64,000 bases of DNA, from NCBI RefSeq assembly GCF_963678545.1, contig NZ_OY782870.1:1798001-1862000 (forward strand). Reading direction: 5' to 3'. Both the position numbers and the translations under genes were made by a program. The notes under the pieces are model-generated. The model was given only the letters and a program-made list of their open reading frames with translations, made no database searches and was not told the origin of the DNA. How positions within the stretch are numbered: position 1 is the stretch's first letter; each line of letters starts with the position of its first letter. Positions 47,441-56,691 of the stretch are shown here, piece after piece. Source of the stretch: an uncultured Methanomethylovorans sp. GTDB lineage: Archaea; Halobacteriota; Methanosarcinia; Methanosarcinales; Methanosarcinaceae.

Positions 47441-48484
47441 TCATATTGGTATTTTTCCTTCCTTTGACCACCAATTATAGATCTCTTCACCGCTGGTTAT
47501 CCATCCATTTTTGTTGTAACAATATTCCAGTATCTTTTCATATAATTGTTCCCAGTACCTCATAGCTGGCCAGCTAAACGTATTATTATGCCATAGAATG
47601 GTGATCACACCATTGTACTTTTCGACCGTATCTATTAGATTTTTCGCATTTTCAAATGCATCTTCAAAGGACTTTGAATATGAAAATAAAGTACCGTCCA
47701 TGATCACAAGTGGTATTTCTAATATGTCAATAGTTTCATTTTTGTCTAAATTATATGGTTTAAATGGATGGCACATACCATTTCTAAAGCCTATCATATC
47801 GGCATATCCAAAAGATGAATCATACTTAAATCCGGCCTTTGCTAATAATTCCCATGTATCAGGAACTTTAAATCTCAAATAATGATTACGATAGCCAATA
47901 ACATTTTTTCCTAAAATATTTTCTAATATCTCTTTTTCATTTTTTATACTCTCAAAATTGTCATAGGCATAGTAGCCTCCATGCAATCCAACTTCACATC
48001 CGTTGTCTAGGACTTCTCCTAATTCATGTTCTATGTCTTCTATGTTATATCGAAAGCGGAGTGGATCTTTTGTTGCAGTGATAAAATAAAATGAGGACTT
48101 TGCGTCGTATCTATTCTCTATTTCCATTATATGGTTAAAATTAAGATAAGGAGATTGCTTTTTCCCATTTATGGTCCACAGAGTTTGGGATTTGAACCCT
48201 TTCAAATCCAGATGCTTTAAACAATATAATGAAGATAGAAGCATATGCCGAAGAGGAGGATATATATCATCAATATCATGAGTTAGACAAACTGCAAATT
48301 TCTTGTCGTCTGGATATTTTATTTCTGATCCATTTGACAACAGATATTTTGAGACCACTGGTTCAAAAATATCTTTGTACTTACTGTTAGCATAACTAAA
48401 TCTGTTATGTTTATCCAGTTCCTTTGGAGAATACTCTTCTTTTTTAGTAAATATGTCCCAGAGTTCAGAGTTTCTATCTAACAT
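47441..48484 (-). CDS. Polysaccharide deacetylase-like protein
   Basis: A 347-residue protein with a NodB-like fold from about residue 65: the metal Asp pair in CLTHDIDDIYP, the second-motif-like CEVGLHGGYYAYD and ITILWHNNTFSW near the end with the last His. The first 60 residues are a separate helical piece. Such proteins remove N-acetyl groups from glycans, or act on related amide bonds. The sequence has no signal peptide, so it may act on a cytoplasmic lipid-linked precursor. Confidence 0.8.
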   Translation of the reverse strand: MLDRNSELWDIFTKKEEYSPKELDKHNRFSYANSKYKDIFEPVVSKYLLSNGSEIKYPDDKKFAVCLTHDIDDIYPPLRHMLLSSLYCLKHLDLKGFKSQTLWTINGKKQSPYLNFNHIMEIENRYDAKSSFYFITATKDPLRFRYNIEDIEHELGEVLDNGCEVGLHGGYYAYDNFESIKNEKEILENILGKNVIGYRNHYLRFKVPDTWELLAKAGFKYDSSFGYADMIGFRNGMCHPFKPYNLDKNETIDILEIPLVIMDGTLFSYSKSFEDAFENAKNLIDTVEKYNGVITILWHNNTFSWPAMRYWEQLYEKILEYCYNKNGWITSGEEIYNWWSKEGKIPI

Positions 48485-48549
48485 CTGCTAACACCCGTTT
48501 TTTAGTACGAAAACTGCAACTATGTGAATTTTCTTAACACATTTCACAT

Positions 48550-49623
48550 TTATAACTTATTAGGTATATCTCTATCCTCTTTTATCTTCTTAAAACTGTC
48601 GGGGTAATTTTCTACAAACCAGACAATAAATGCCGTTACATCAATTTTGTCTTCCAGTAATTTGTCTCTTTTCTTTTTCCAACTGTCTTTAAGATCAGAA
48701 GATTGGAGAAGTTCAACTGCTTTATTCAGGGCTTGAGTAGAATCATTATAATTCAATATAAGTCCATATTTCTCCTCAAGTTCAATGAAATTGCCCATTG
48801 TACCTATTAAAGAAGATATGTATATTGCTGGTGTGCCTAACAACGCACTTTCAACTGCTACTGTAGCTCCTTCTCCTATACACATAGTTGCATAATAGAG
48901 TATATCATGTAATTTTTCAGGAGCTATCTTGAGTTTATATTTCTCCAATTCGGGGACAAGCCCGATCTCTGAAGTAATAAAAACCTTTCCATATTTCTCA
49001 AGCTCTGTTGCCAGCTTAATTTTGTTCTGTATTCCATGATGACCATAATCATGATCTGCATCCCAGGAAACAAATCTTAGTATAAAAAATGGATCTCCTT
49101 CATTTAGTCCAAGATCTTTTAAAATAGCTGGATTAGGCTTGAAGTAATTTGGATGAAGATATGCAAGTTCATGATATCCATTATACCTTACTTGCTTCTT
49201 TCCAAGATCGTTTGTAAAAGAGGAGGGTGTGCATATCACAGTTGCAAATGGGTCCATAAGCATATGCTCGATCTTTGCATGTTCAGTATCATCAAAAACA
49301 ATAGAAGGCTTACCAATCATTATTCCAAGGTGAGCAATATATGCATTGCCTACTCCACCAACAAGAATATCAGGTTTGAATGATCGTGCAATCTTATAGA
49401 GTTTACGTTCAATTTTTAATAATTCTGTGCCTTTTGAAAAAAAAGATGGTTTTGCACTTCCAACTACATCATATTGGATTCCATATGCATCCAATAAAAC
49501 CAAAGATACTTCTTTGGAAACAGCTGTCATCTTACAAACATGGCCTTTCTGTTCAAGGATACGCAGTGCGTTTTTAAAGAAATGAACTTGAGCTGGATGA
49601 CCTATGTTAAAAAGTATTCTCAT
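48550..49623 (-). CDS. DUF354 family protein (GT-B fold)
   Basis: A 357-residue protein of the DUF354 family: MRILFNIGHPAQVHFFKNAL, PDILVGGVGNAYIAHLG, PSIVFDDTEHA, RFVSWDADHDYGHHG and YATMCIGEGATVAVESALLG TPAIY. The fold is that of UDP-GlcNAc 2-epimerases and GT-B transferases, and the family is common in archaeal surface-polysaccharide clusters. The exact reaction is not established. It ends 66 bp before the downstream deacetylase-like gene. Confidence 0.85.
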   Translation of the reverse strand: MRILFNIGHPAQVHFFKNALRILEQKGHVCKMTAVSKEVSLVLLDAYGIQYDVVGSAKPSFFSKGTELLKIERKLYKIARSFKPDILVGGVGNAYIAHLGIMIGKPSIVFDDTEHAKIEHMLMDPFATVICTPSSFTNDLGKKQVRYNGYHELAYLHPNYFKPNPAILKDLGLNEGDPFFILRFVSWDADHDYGHHGIQNKIKLATELEKYGKVFITSEIGLVPELEKYKLKIAPEKLHDILYYATMCIGEGATVAVESALLGTPAIYISSLIGTMGNFIELEEKYGLILNYNDSTQALNKAVELLQSSDLKDSWKKKRDKLLEDKIDVTAFIVWFVENYPDSFKKIKEDRDIPNKL

Positions 49624-49665
49624 GTCTTCACCATTGCAAATAATCTACTCTTATATTATATAAAT

Positions 49666-50337
49666 TCACTGATTGTTACTGCTTACTATAAAGAGCATAG
49701 CGCAGGGCAGCTTGGTAATTTTAGATATCAGAATATGCATTCTTGTTGACATGTTGGTAATAGCAAAACGGCGTAATATCTTTACAGTAATATGCCTGTC
49801 ATAGAAGTAGAACTTTTCAACTTTTCCACCTACATTTTCAAAGAAAGAGAACACTTCCTCTTTCTTATGATTTCTCCATGCAGTTTTTCTTACAAGACCT
49901 GTAAGATTGGAATTATGGACCATGACAAGTCTACCACCTTCATTAAGCATTGAAAGGTATTTTCTCATAACCTCTTTATCAAGATCTATCGCGAATAGAG
50001 AGAAACCGGCCATGAATACAATATCAAATTTTTCAGTGAAATATTTTTCTGGATAACGGCCATCAGCTATCAAAAACTTGACTTTTGAATTACGTTCAGC
50101 TTTATTCTCATTTGCTTGTTTTACCTTACTTTCATCATAATCAAAAGCAATTACATCAGCACCATATTTTTCAAACATAAACGCATGGTACCCTGTTCCA
50201 CAACCAACATCAAGAACTTTTGGATTCTTGTTTTTAACTGAACGCAAACATGTTTGTATTAGATATTTATCCTCATCATAATATTTAAATCCGAGCTTTA
50301 AAATTAGCTTGAGACGAATTTTTTCAAATGCGTTCAT
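49666..50337 (-). CDS. SAM-dependent class I methyltransferase
   Basis: A 223-residue methyltransferase: VLDVGCGTGYHAFMFEKYGA with the SAM-binding Asp and glycines, DVIAFDYDESKVKQA as the post-II acid, and FDIVFMAGFSL as the later strand. It starts 4 bp inside the end of the NodB-like gene at 50334 (ATGA overlap), so translation is coupled. It probably methylates a sugar or a lipid-linked glycan made by the cluster. Confidence 0.88.
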   Translation of the reverse strand: MNAFEKIRLKLILKLGFKYYDEDKYLIQTCLRSVKNKNPKVLDVGCGTGYHAFMFEKYGADVIAFDYDESKVKQANENKAERNSKVKFLIADGRYPEKYFTEKFDIVFMAGFSLFAIDLDKEVMRKYLSMLNEGGRLVMVHNSNLTGLVRKTAWRNHKKEEVFSFFENVGGKVEKFYFYDRHITVKILRRFAITNMSTRMHILISKITKLPCAMLFIVSSNNQ

Positions 50338-51110
50338 TTTCTCATCATCCTCAATGCCCTCTTTGTAGAATTAAATGCAAGGTCCTGGAACCAGAATAAA
50401 CTCCATCTAAAAGTTGTTGATGTCCATCGGTCAGGATGTAAAGTAATATAGAGATTATCCAGTTCTCCGCTGTTGATCAATTTAATGAGTTCGTCAGTAG
50501 TATCCGCAAAGTACTTTTGCTTCTTGCCCGGAATAAAATCTCTCAGGTTATACTTTGAGTTCCAGCCCCTTCCAGTATCAGTAAAATAATTGAGTTTCTC
50601 TCCAAGTGATAAGTACGCTTCTCCAATTATTCCAAAATCCTTGAAATCATATTTTTTCCACAGATCACGGTTATCAAATTTTGATAATGAAGCTCCATGC
50701 ATACTGATTGTTTTTAGAGTACAAATCCCTCGGAACCTATTTACTTCCTCTTCAAACATCTTTATTGCTTTTTCGTAATCGCCCTTTGCATCACTCAAAG
50801 TTTCATAATGGTATCCGATCTCATGTCCCATTCCTTCTATCTGCTGAATGATCTCGGGTACATAGATGTTTTTTTTAGCTCTAAAGTAGTAAGTTGCATG
50901 TATGTCAAATTCCTTTTCGATGAGTGCAGTTCTCAGCGAAGGCTTTGCCTTTCCATCAACATCATGGCGCATCAGTACAAAACACTCTGGCAAATTATTT
51001 TCTGAATTTAAGTATTGCTCTATAGTGATAGAAGTGTAGTTCTCAGCCAGTGCGGAGCAGAGCTGGCGGAACTTTTCAGTTGTAAAATCAAGATCCTGGA
51101 AATTTAACAT
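50334..51110 (-). CDS. NodB-like deacetylase, single domain
   Basis: A 258-residue protein of the polysaccharide deacetylase superfamily: VLMRHDVDGKAKPSLRTALI with the first Asp pair, IHATYYFRAK, EGMGHEIGYHYETLSDAKGD with the His pair, TISMHGASLSKFDNRDLW, and LDNLYITLHPDRW at the end. It is a clear paralogue of the N-terminal half of the next upstream gene. The two genes overlap by 7 bp. Confidence 0.82.
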   Translation of the reverse strand: MLNFQDLDFTTEKFRQLCSALAENYTSITIEQYLNSENNLPECFVLMRHDVDGKAKPSLRTALIEKEFDIHATYYFRAKKNIYVPEIIQQIEGMGHEIGYHYETLSDAKGDYEKAIKMFEEEVNRFRGICTLKTISMHGASLSKFDNRDLWKKYDFKDFGIIGEAYLSLGEKLNYFTDTGRGWNSKYNLRDFIPGKKQKYFADTTDELIKLINSGELDNLYITLHPDRWTSTTFRWSLFWFQDLAFNSTKRALRMMRK

Positions 51111-52813
51111 TTTGAATCACCCGTCGATTTCAAATCATTTACCAGATCTCTCAATGGAACTACTTTTACATCATCTAGATTCTCTAAGATATAGCGAATC
51201 CTCTGTTCAACAATATCTCCTTTTATTATCCAATAGAAGGGGCGTCCTTTACCAACTTTTGGAAACTCTTCTTTGCAAATATCGATAGGATGGAAGTAAA
51301 ATATAGTGTGTCCCCTATTCAGGCTCTGTCTGATTCCCTTCAAGATTAGATTGGCACCTAAAAACCTCAACATTGGTCCACCTGAAGTAGGTATTTTTAT
51401 CCCTATGTTATAGTAGGACCATGGAAACTCAATAAGATCTCCAGTTGCAGCGGGCTCCAGACTTCCGGGTGCCGGGAAATAGGGGATAGTTGAAACAGAA
51501 TTAAGTGATGAATCTGTTTTATTGTACAGAGAATTCACAGATACTGATGAATCATACTCAAAACCCATTTTTCTAAGTGAATCGAGCATTTGTCCAGTCA
51601 CTGCTGCGTTTGGTGCACGGAAACCAATTACTTTTTGTCCAGAAGCCTTTTCGAGTATTCTCTTTGCTTTTGCTGTACTCTGTTCGAATTCTTCTATCGT
51701 CAATAATGGTTTTTTTGTGTTAGGGTTAATACTACATCTATGATCGGCCCCATGACATGCAATCTCATGGCCTCTTGCAGCAATCGACTCGATCAAACCC
51801 GGATAATGCTCTGCAACATCTGCTACAATAAAGAAGGTAGCAGTCATGTGATATTCATCAAGGATATCTAGAACCCTTTTTGTCGGTTCACTTAAGTAGT
51901 CGTATCTTCCTTCCCACTTTTCAAAAAATTCTTTAACATCTTTGTATACTGAAAAATCAGATCCGCAAACAGAGGGAATATGATACCAATCTTCAATATC
52001 AACAGTTATCGATAAACTGCGATTAGCATGCAAGCGGTTCTTCCGTCCAGCATATTCGATCAAAAGATTTTTTCCAAAATTAACGCCAAGGTCCATGGAG
52101 TAATATGCACTCCATGAAAGAATATTTGAAGACCATCTTTCCGGGTGTGTAAGAATATAGAGATTTTTAAGTTTTTTGCTTTCTATAAGTTCTATTAGAT
52201 CTTCAGTGTCAGCAAGATCTATCTGCTGTGCACTCCCAGGAATGTAATCCCGCATATTGTCTTTAAGACCCCAGCACCTGCCAGTATCAGAAAAATAATT
52301 AAGTTCGTCTCCTACGGATAAGTAGGCTTCTCCTACTATACCATAGTCTTTATAATTATGTACCTTCCAAAGATCACGATTGTCAAACTTTGATAAAGGT
52401 CTTCCATGCATGCAAATCGTTTTAACATTACATATTTGCCTTAACTTTTCAAGATTAGAACAGAAAAGTTCTATAGCTTTTTCCTGGTCACCGTTGGTTT
52501 CACTTAGCACCTCATAGTGATACCCAATCTCATGACCCATTTTTTCTATTTGCCTTATTATTTTTGTATGAAATATGCCGTTGTTTGACCTGAAATAATA
52601 AGTTGCCTTGATCCCAAGTTCATGCTCTATTTTTGCAGTTTTCAATGCATTTCCTGGAAATCTATCAATATCATGACGCATTATAACGAATTTATCAATG
52701 TGTTCTTTTTCAAAATACTCTAAAACCGTTATAGTTGCATAGTTCTTAGATATTGATTCACATATTTGGCGAAATTTGGGAAGGGAAAAATCGAGGTTAT
52801 CAAGAGAAAACAT
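51104..52813 (-). CDS. Two-domain NodB-like polysaccharide deacetylase
   Basis: A 569-residue fusion. Residues 1-265 are a paralogue of the protein encoded by 50334-51110 (VIMRHDIDRFPGNALKTAKI, EKMGHEIGYHYEVLSETNGD, MHGRPLSKFDNRDLW, LILTHPERW-like YILTHPERW). Residues 270-560 are a classic deacetylase of the DUF3473 kind: TVDIEDWYHIPS, ATFFIVADVAEHYPGLIES, RGHEIACHGADHRCS, GFRAPNAAV and FYFHPIDI. Both domains keep their Asp and His metal residues. It would deacetylate two positions or two substrates in one chain. No signal peptide. Confidence 0.88.
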   Translation of the reverse strand: MFSLDNLDFSLPKFRQICESISKNYATITVLEYFEKEHIDKFVIMRHDIDRFPGNALKTAKIEHELGIKATYYFRSNNGIFHTKIIRQIEKMGHEIGYHYEVLSETNGDQEKAIELFCSNLEKLRQICNVKTICMHGRPLSKFDNRDLWKVHNYKDYGIVGEAYLSVGDELNYFSDTGRCWGLKDNMRDYIPGSAQQIDLADTEDLIELIESKKLKNLYILTHPERWSSNILSWSAYYSMDLGVNFGKNLLIEYAGRKNRLHANRSLSITVDIEDWYHIPSVCGSDFSVYKDVKEFFEKWEGRYDYLSEPTKRVLDILDEYHMTATFFIVADVAEHYPGLIESIAARGHEIACHGADHRCSINPNTKKPLLTIEEFEQSTAKAKRILEKASGQKVIGFRAPNAAVTGQMLDSLRKMGFEYDSSVSVNSLYNKTDSSLNSVSTIPYFPAPGSLEPAATGDLIEFPWSYYNIGIKIPTSGGPMLRFLGANLILKGIRQSLNRGHTIFYFHPIDICKEEFPKVGKGRPFYWIIKGDIVEQRIRYILENLDDVKVVPLRDLVNDLKSTGDSKC

Positions 52814-52949
52814 CAGATATCACCATTAGTAGAAGATGGGGCAAGCTTTTCGATTTCATTGAAATGATATGTTCTAAGTGTCATCATCTCTATAGTATTA
52901 AGTAACTTATCAGATTTTACCTAGCAATTATAATTTCTGAAAACATATA

Positions 52950-54524
52950 TTAGTTCCAGGCTCCATTCTTGGTTTCTATCTCACCATCTCGCATGCATTT
53001 GTCAGACTCCTGCATATCAAACAACATAGCAAATAGTATAAACTGTATTCCGGTAATTAGGAACAACGCATCCAGTAGTGGAGAATTTGGCGATACTGGC
53101 CAACCAAGGACTAATTTGGCAACAGCTATGTACATTCCAAATAGTACGCCTATAGGTACAAGTATCATTCCAAGAGCATAGAAGAACACTAGAGGATGGA
53201 AGTCTAATATCACGTACTTCATCTTTAGACGCCACAGGAATTTCCTAAAAAGCATACGAGAAACACGGAACATGAATTTGCTATACTTGATAGAAGATTT
53301 TTCCTGACCGTAACGAGCTGGCATTGTAATATCCATTGTGCGAAATCCAAAGGTATTGAGTTTCACAAGCATATCGTTACAGTAGCCATAGTAAGTGAAA
53401 AGAGTATCTATATCAATGCCAGAAAGGGCTTTTCGAGAGATGGCCGTATAACCGTTCTGGGGATCCATTATGTGCCAGTAGCCACTGCTTATCTTATTGA
53501 TCATAGTAAGAATGGAATTTCCAAGCAACCGCCATTTACTCATACCACCCCTAAACTCTTTGCTCAAGAGTCGATTGCCTTTGGTATAGTCGGCTTTACC
53601 CTGAACTATTGGTAAAAGTAATTTTGGAAGTTGATCAGGGTTCATTTGGTTATCTCCGCCCATAACCACTACTATGTCCATGTTTTCTTTTAGAGCTCGT
53701 TTGTATCCATGTAGAATAGCTGCCCCGACTCCTTGATTAGTCTCATGCGTAATCACATACAAACGAGAGTCCTTTATGGATTCCAGCACTTTTGCAGTGG
53801 AATCTGTGCTTGAATCATTAATCACATAAATCCTAGATATATATGGGGGGATACCATCAACAGTTACTTTAATGAGTTTTTCTTCATTATAAGCAGGGAT
53901 GACTACGCCAATCCTCTTTGCGTATAAAGAAGAATGTTCGCTACTGGCAAACATCGCTACTTGAACTGTTTTTACGTCAAGTCCTGCATCTTGTACATCT
54001 TTAAGCAAAGAAAACTCAACTGGAACTTTTGCTCCATCGAACTTAAGAACATCAAAAGTATTGGATGAGAATGCACTGAATCCCACATATTGGCTTTCTG
54101 AAAAGTCACACGCTTCCCCTATAACTGCCTGTTGCTTTTTACCATTTTTATCGATAAGGATAACAGGCATACATTCATGCCCCTTGAACTCACCGGTAAC
54201 AACATCAGATTGTAACCAGAATATAGGTTCAAGAAGCCTGGGAATATCATCGGGATTATGACAGCCGTTTGGATAGATCGTTACAATGATCTTTGGCTTA
54301 ACTTTGTAAGCTGCCTGAAAACCAGTTTTTAAAGCTTCTGCCCTACCAAGAGTCTTCTCATGGCGAATAAGCTTAGTATCCATGCTAGTGGCAATAAAAG
54401 ATGTGGCATCATCACTACCATCATCCACAACTATAATGTCATCAACATAAGATCTCGCTTTCTTAATGACATCCCTTAGATATACTTCTTCATTGTAAGC
54501 AGGAATTACAGCAACTATGGTCAA
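52950..54524 (-). CDS. Double GT2 dolichol-phosphate mannosyltransferase-like protein
   Basis: A 524-residue protein with two GT2 domains and C-terminal membrane helices. Domain 1 (1-200) starts VAVIPAYNEEVYL and has VVDDGSDDAT, but at residues 84-91 reads YPNGCHNP where active enzymes have DxDGQHxP. Domain 2 (205-430) starts GVVIPAYNEEKLI and has MGGDNQMNPDQL with the second Asp (D291), followed by DPQNGYTAISRKAL and the KxSSIKY block. Two membrane helices lie at about 440-515. Domain 2 is probably the active DPM1-like transferase, charging a polyprenyl phosphate; domain 1 may bind nucleotide or regulate. Confidence 0.88.
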   Translation of the reverse strand: MTIVAVIPAYNEEVYLRDVIKKARSYVDDIIVVDDGSDDATSFIATSMDTKLIRHEKTLGRAEALKTGFQAAYKVKPKIIVTIYPNGCHNPDDIPRLLEPIFWLQSDVVTGEFKGHECMPVILIDKNGKKQQAVIGEACDFSESQYVGFSAFSSNTFDVLKFDGAKVPVEFSLLKDVQDAGLDVKTVQVAMFASSEHSSLYAKRIGVVIPAYNEEKLIKVTVDGIPPYISRIYVINDSSTDSTAKVLESIKDSRLYVITHETNQGVGAAILHGYKRALKENMDIVVVMGGDNQMNPDQLPKLLLPIVQGKADYTKGNRLLSKEFRGGMSKWRLLGNSILTMINKISSGYWHIMDPQNGYTAISRKALSGIDIDTLFTYYGYCNDMLVKLNTFGFRTMDITMPARYGQEKSSIKYSKFMFRVSRMLFRKFLWRLKMKYVILDFHPLVFFYALGMILVPIGVLFGMYIAVAKLVLGWPVSPNSPLLDALFLITGIQFILFAMLFDMQESDKCMRDGEIETKNGAWN

Positions 54525-54808
54525 ATATTTAGCCCCCGCATTAAAAGCCGGAAGGTGGTATACTACTTAAAGTAAACCTCACATTCGCTTTGTATCGCTA
54601 TGTGCACAATTATCAAGTATCTATCACTGCAAAGCAATATAAATGTTTCTTTATAATTCAGTTTCATTTAAATAAATACCAAAATATGTGTTAAAATATG
54701 TGCAAAGTTATATGTTTTACATATAATCTTGGACTTATTTATGCATTGAGATTGCCTATAATTACTATAGCTGCAATGACTTAATCCAATGGTGCAAATT
54801 TCATTCCG

Positions 54809-55132
54809 ATGAAATTACCTTGCCAAACTATAGTATGGGATGTGCTGCCAGCAATAAGGGCAGCTATAGCTGAAGAGCTTGTAAATATTGGTGTGTCCCA
54901 ACAGGAAACTGCCCGGCTGCTGGATATAGTTCCATCTGCAATTTCTCAATACCTTTCGAAGAAGAGAGGATACAGGATCGAATTCGAAGATGATATTAAA
55001 ATGACTATAAGATCAGTTGCAGAAGATTTGAGTAAGGGAAAAGTTGAAAACCTCTCCCAGCGTATATGTGGTATTTGCACAATGTTACGTGAAACAGATT
55101 CTTGTTGTAATTCAAGTTGTAAGAACGAGTAA
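54809..55132 (+). CDS. HTH regulator with C-terminal cysteine cluster
   Basis: A 107-residue protein. Residues 8-60 form a helix-turn-helix: AAIAEELVNIGVSQQETARL, then PSAISQYLSKKRGYRIEF, the usual archaeal XRE/Sigma-like form. Residues 60-85 are helical. The end carries CGICTMLR and CCNSSC, five Cys in 20 residues that could hold a metal or an Fe-S cluster. Relatives exist across archaea as predicted regulators. It sits alone on the plus strand within the minus-strand glycan cluster and may control it. Confidence 0.82.
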   Translation: MKLPCQTIVWDVLPAIRAAIAEELVNIGVSQQETARLLDIVPSAISQYLSKKRGYRIEFEDDIKMTIRSVAEDLSKGKVENLSQRICGICTMLRETDSCCNSSCKNE

Positions 55133-55224
55133 AGGCCAAAATGCTTCGAACATGATTTATTTCAGAAACTAGCAACCGATAATCTGTTCTTTATTCCTTA
55201 TTTTAGCCAATTATATTATTCTAC

Positions 55225-55473
55225 TCAATGTCCACTACTATCGCCAGAATTACCTTCGTCTTTCAAATACTCTTCAGCATCAGCATTGTTCCAGACTTTC
55301 TTAGGCGATCCACCATATCTATCATTCTGAATCTCTTCTTTTTTCATGAGAACTAACTTGGTACCTTCAACTTCCATAATTATCTCATCATTTATTGACA
55401 TATTCATTTTTTTGATGACACAATCAGGAAGTTGTATTTTACGGTCACTGGTGAGTCTAGCACTAATAGTCAT
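55225..55473 (-). CDS. AbrB/MazE/SpoVT family protein
   Basis: An 82-residue protein. MTISARLTSDRKIQLPDCVI and MSINDEIIMEVEGTKLVLMK form the swapped-hairpin AbrB domain. The acidic tail (NADAEEYLKDEGNSGD) may be where an antitoxin contacts a toxin, but no toxin gene is adjacent. It lies 52 bp after the epimerase gene, same strand. Confidence 0.8.
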   Translation of the reverse strand: MTISARLTSDRKIQLPDCVIKKMNMSINDEIIMEVEGTKLVLMKKEEIQNDRYGGSPKKVWNNADAEEYLKDEGNSGDSSGH

Positions 55474-55525
55474 ATTATTATCATAGTTATATAAGTTTTA
55501 TAAATATTTAAATGTTTTACTGATA

Positions 55526-56482
55526 CTATTCTATCTCTAGAAGAAGGGAGTTAACAGTCTCCTTCACATATGCCTCGCTACCCATTTCGGGATTCCATCC
55601 TAATTCTTTTAGTTTCTCTATGGAAAGCATCATTTTAGGTACATCACCTTTCCAGCCCTGAGAACCGCCTGTATACTCAAATTTCGGCTCGAGACTCATT
55701 TCAGCAGCTACTATTTGCCCTATACGAGTAGCAGAGATGGTATCTTCTGAACCAATATTGAAAATATTGGACTGGTCAGTGCCTTTATTGATTATGAACA
55801 TCATAGCATCCACGCATTCTCGTACATGGAGGTAAGATTTTGATTGCCTGCCATCCCCTAGGATCTCTAAATGTAAATTATCCTTTTTCAGCTTATTGAT
55901 AAAATCAACAATAATGCCATGAGTACCTCTGTCACCTATTATGTTTGCAAAACGGAAGATCCAGGATTTTATATCAAAAGTATGACAATAGGCTGTAATC
56001 ATTGCTTCACAGGCAAGTTTAGATGCTCCGTACATGGAAATTGGCATTAGTGGGCCATAGTATTCGGGGGTTGGAATTTCATTTGCTTCACCGTAAATGG
56101 TAGAAGATGAGGTAAAGGCTATTTTTTGTACTCCTTGCTTGTTCATGGCATCAAGAAGGTTGTATGTGGCCAGAATATTTTGATCAAAATGAATTCTGGT
56201 GTTAGAAACTCCAATCCTTACATCAGGGTTGGCTGCAAGGTGAAAGACCATCTCCACATCATCACATGCCTCGATTACCTGATCAGGTTGGAGCATGTCT
56301 CCTTTAATGAACTTGAAATACGGGTTATTCAAATGATGAGCAATAAACTCCATTTTGCCTGAAGTCATATTGTCAAAAACCACTACATAATGTCCATCGG
56401 CAAGAAGCCTGTCCACAACATGACTTCCAATAAATCCAGCACCACCTGTAACAAGTATTTTTTTAGCTGATTCCAATATCAT
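55526..56482 (-). CDS. UDP-glucose 4-epimerase family (GalE-like) NAD-dependent epimerase
   Basis: A 318-residue extended SDR: the NAD loop VTGGAGFIGSHVVDRLLADG, DVEMVFHLAANPDVRIG, the catalytic Ser-Ser-Ser and Tyr-x3-Lys (SSSTIYGEA, SMYGASKLACE), and FRFANIIGDRGTHG. It interconverts UDP-sugars, for example UDP-Glc/Gal or their N-acetyl forms, as donor for the transferases of the cluster. It is the first gene of the minus-strand series. Confidence 0.92.
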   Translation of the reverse strand: MILESAKKILVTGGAGFIGSHVVDRLLADGHYVVVFDNMTSGKMEFIAHHLNNPYFKFIKGDMLQPDQVIEACDDVEMVFHLAANPDVRIGVSNTRIHFDQNILATYNLLDAMNKQGVQKIAFTSSSTIYGEANEIPTPEYYGPLMPISMYGASKLACEAMITAYCHTFDIKSWIFRFANIIGDRGTHGIIVDFINKLKKDNLHLEILGDGRQSKSYLHVRECVDAMMFIINKGTDQSNIFNIGSEDTISATRIGQIVAAEMSLEPKFEYTGGSQGWKGDVPKMMLSIEKLKELGWNPEMGSEAYVKETVNSLLLEIE

Positions 56483-56691
56483 TCTTCCACCATTCTAAAA
56501 ACATCAAATAATTAATAGAAAGCATAATCATGGGAACATATTTAATAGTTTTGAATATTTATAACAGAAAATATAACACTTAAATTGTACAGCTACTTAC
56601 ACAAGATTTTTGTAACTATTGTTTCTGTAAAAATAAAATATACTCAAAGGTGTTAAAAAAGTAAAGAATTTCGAATACAGGCTGGAATAAC

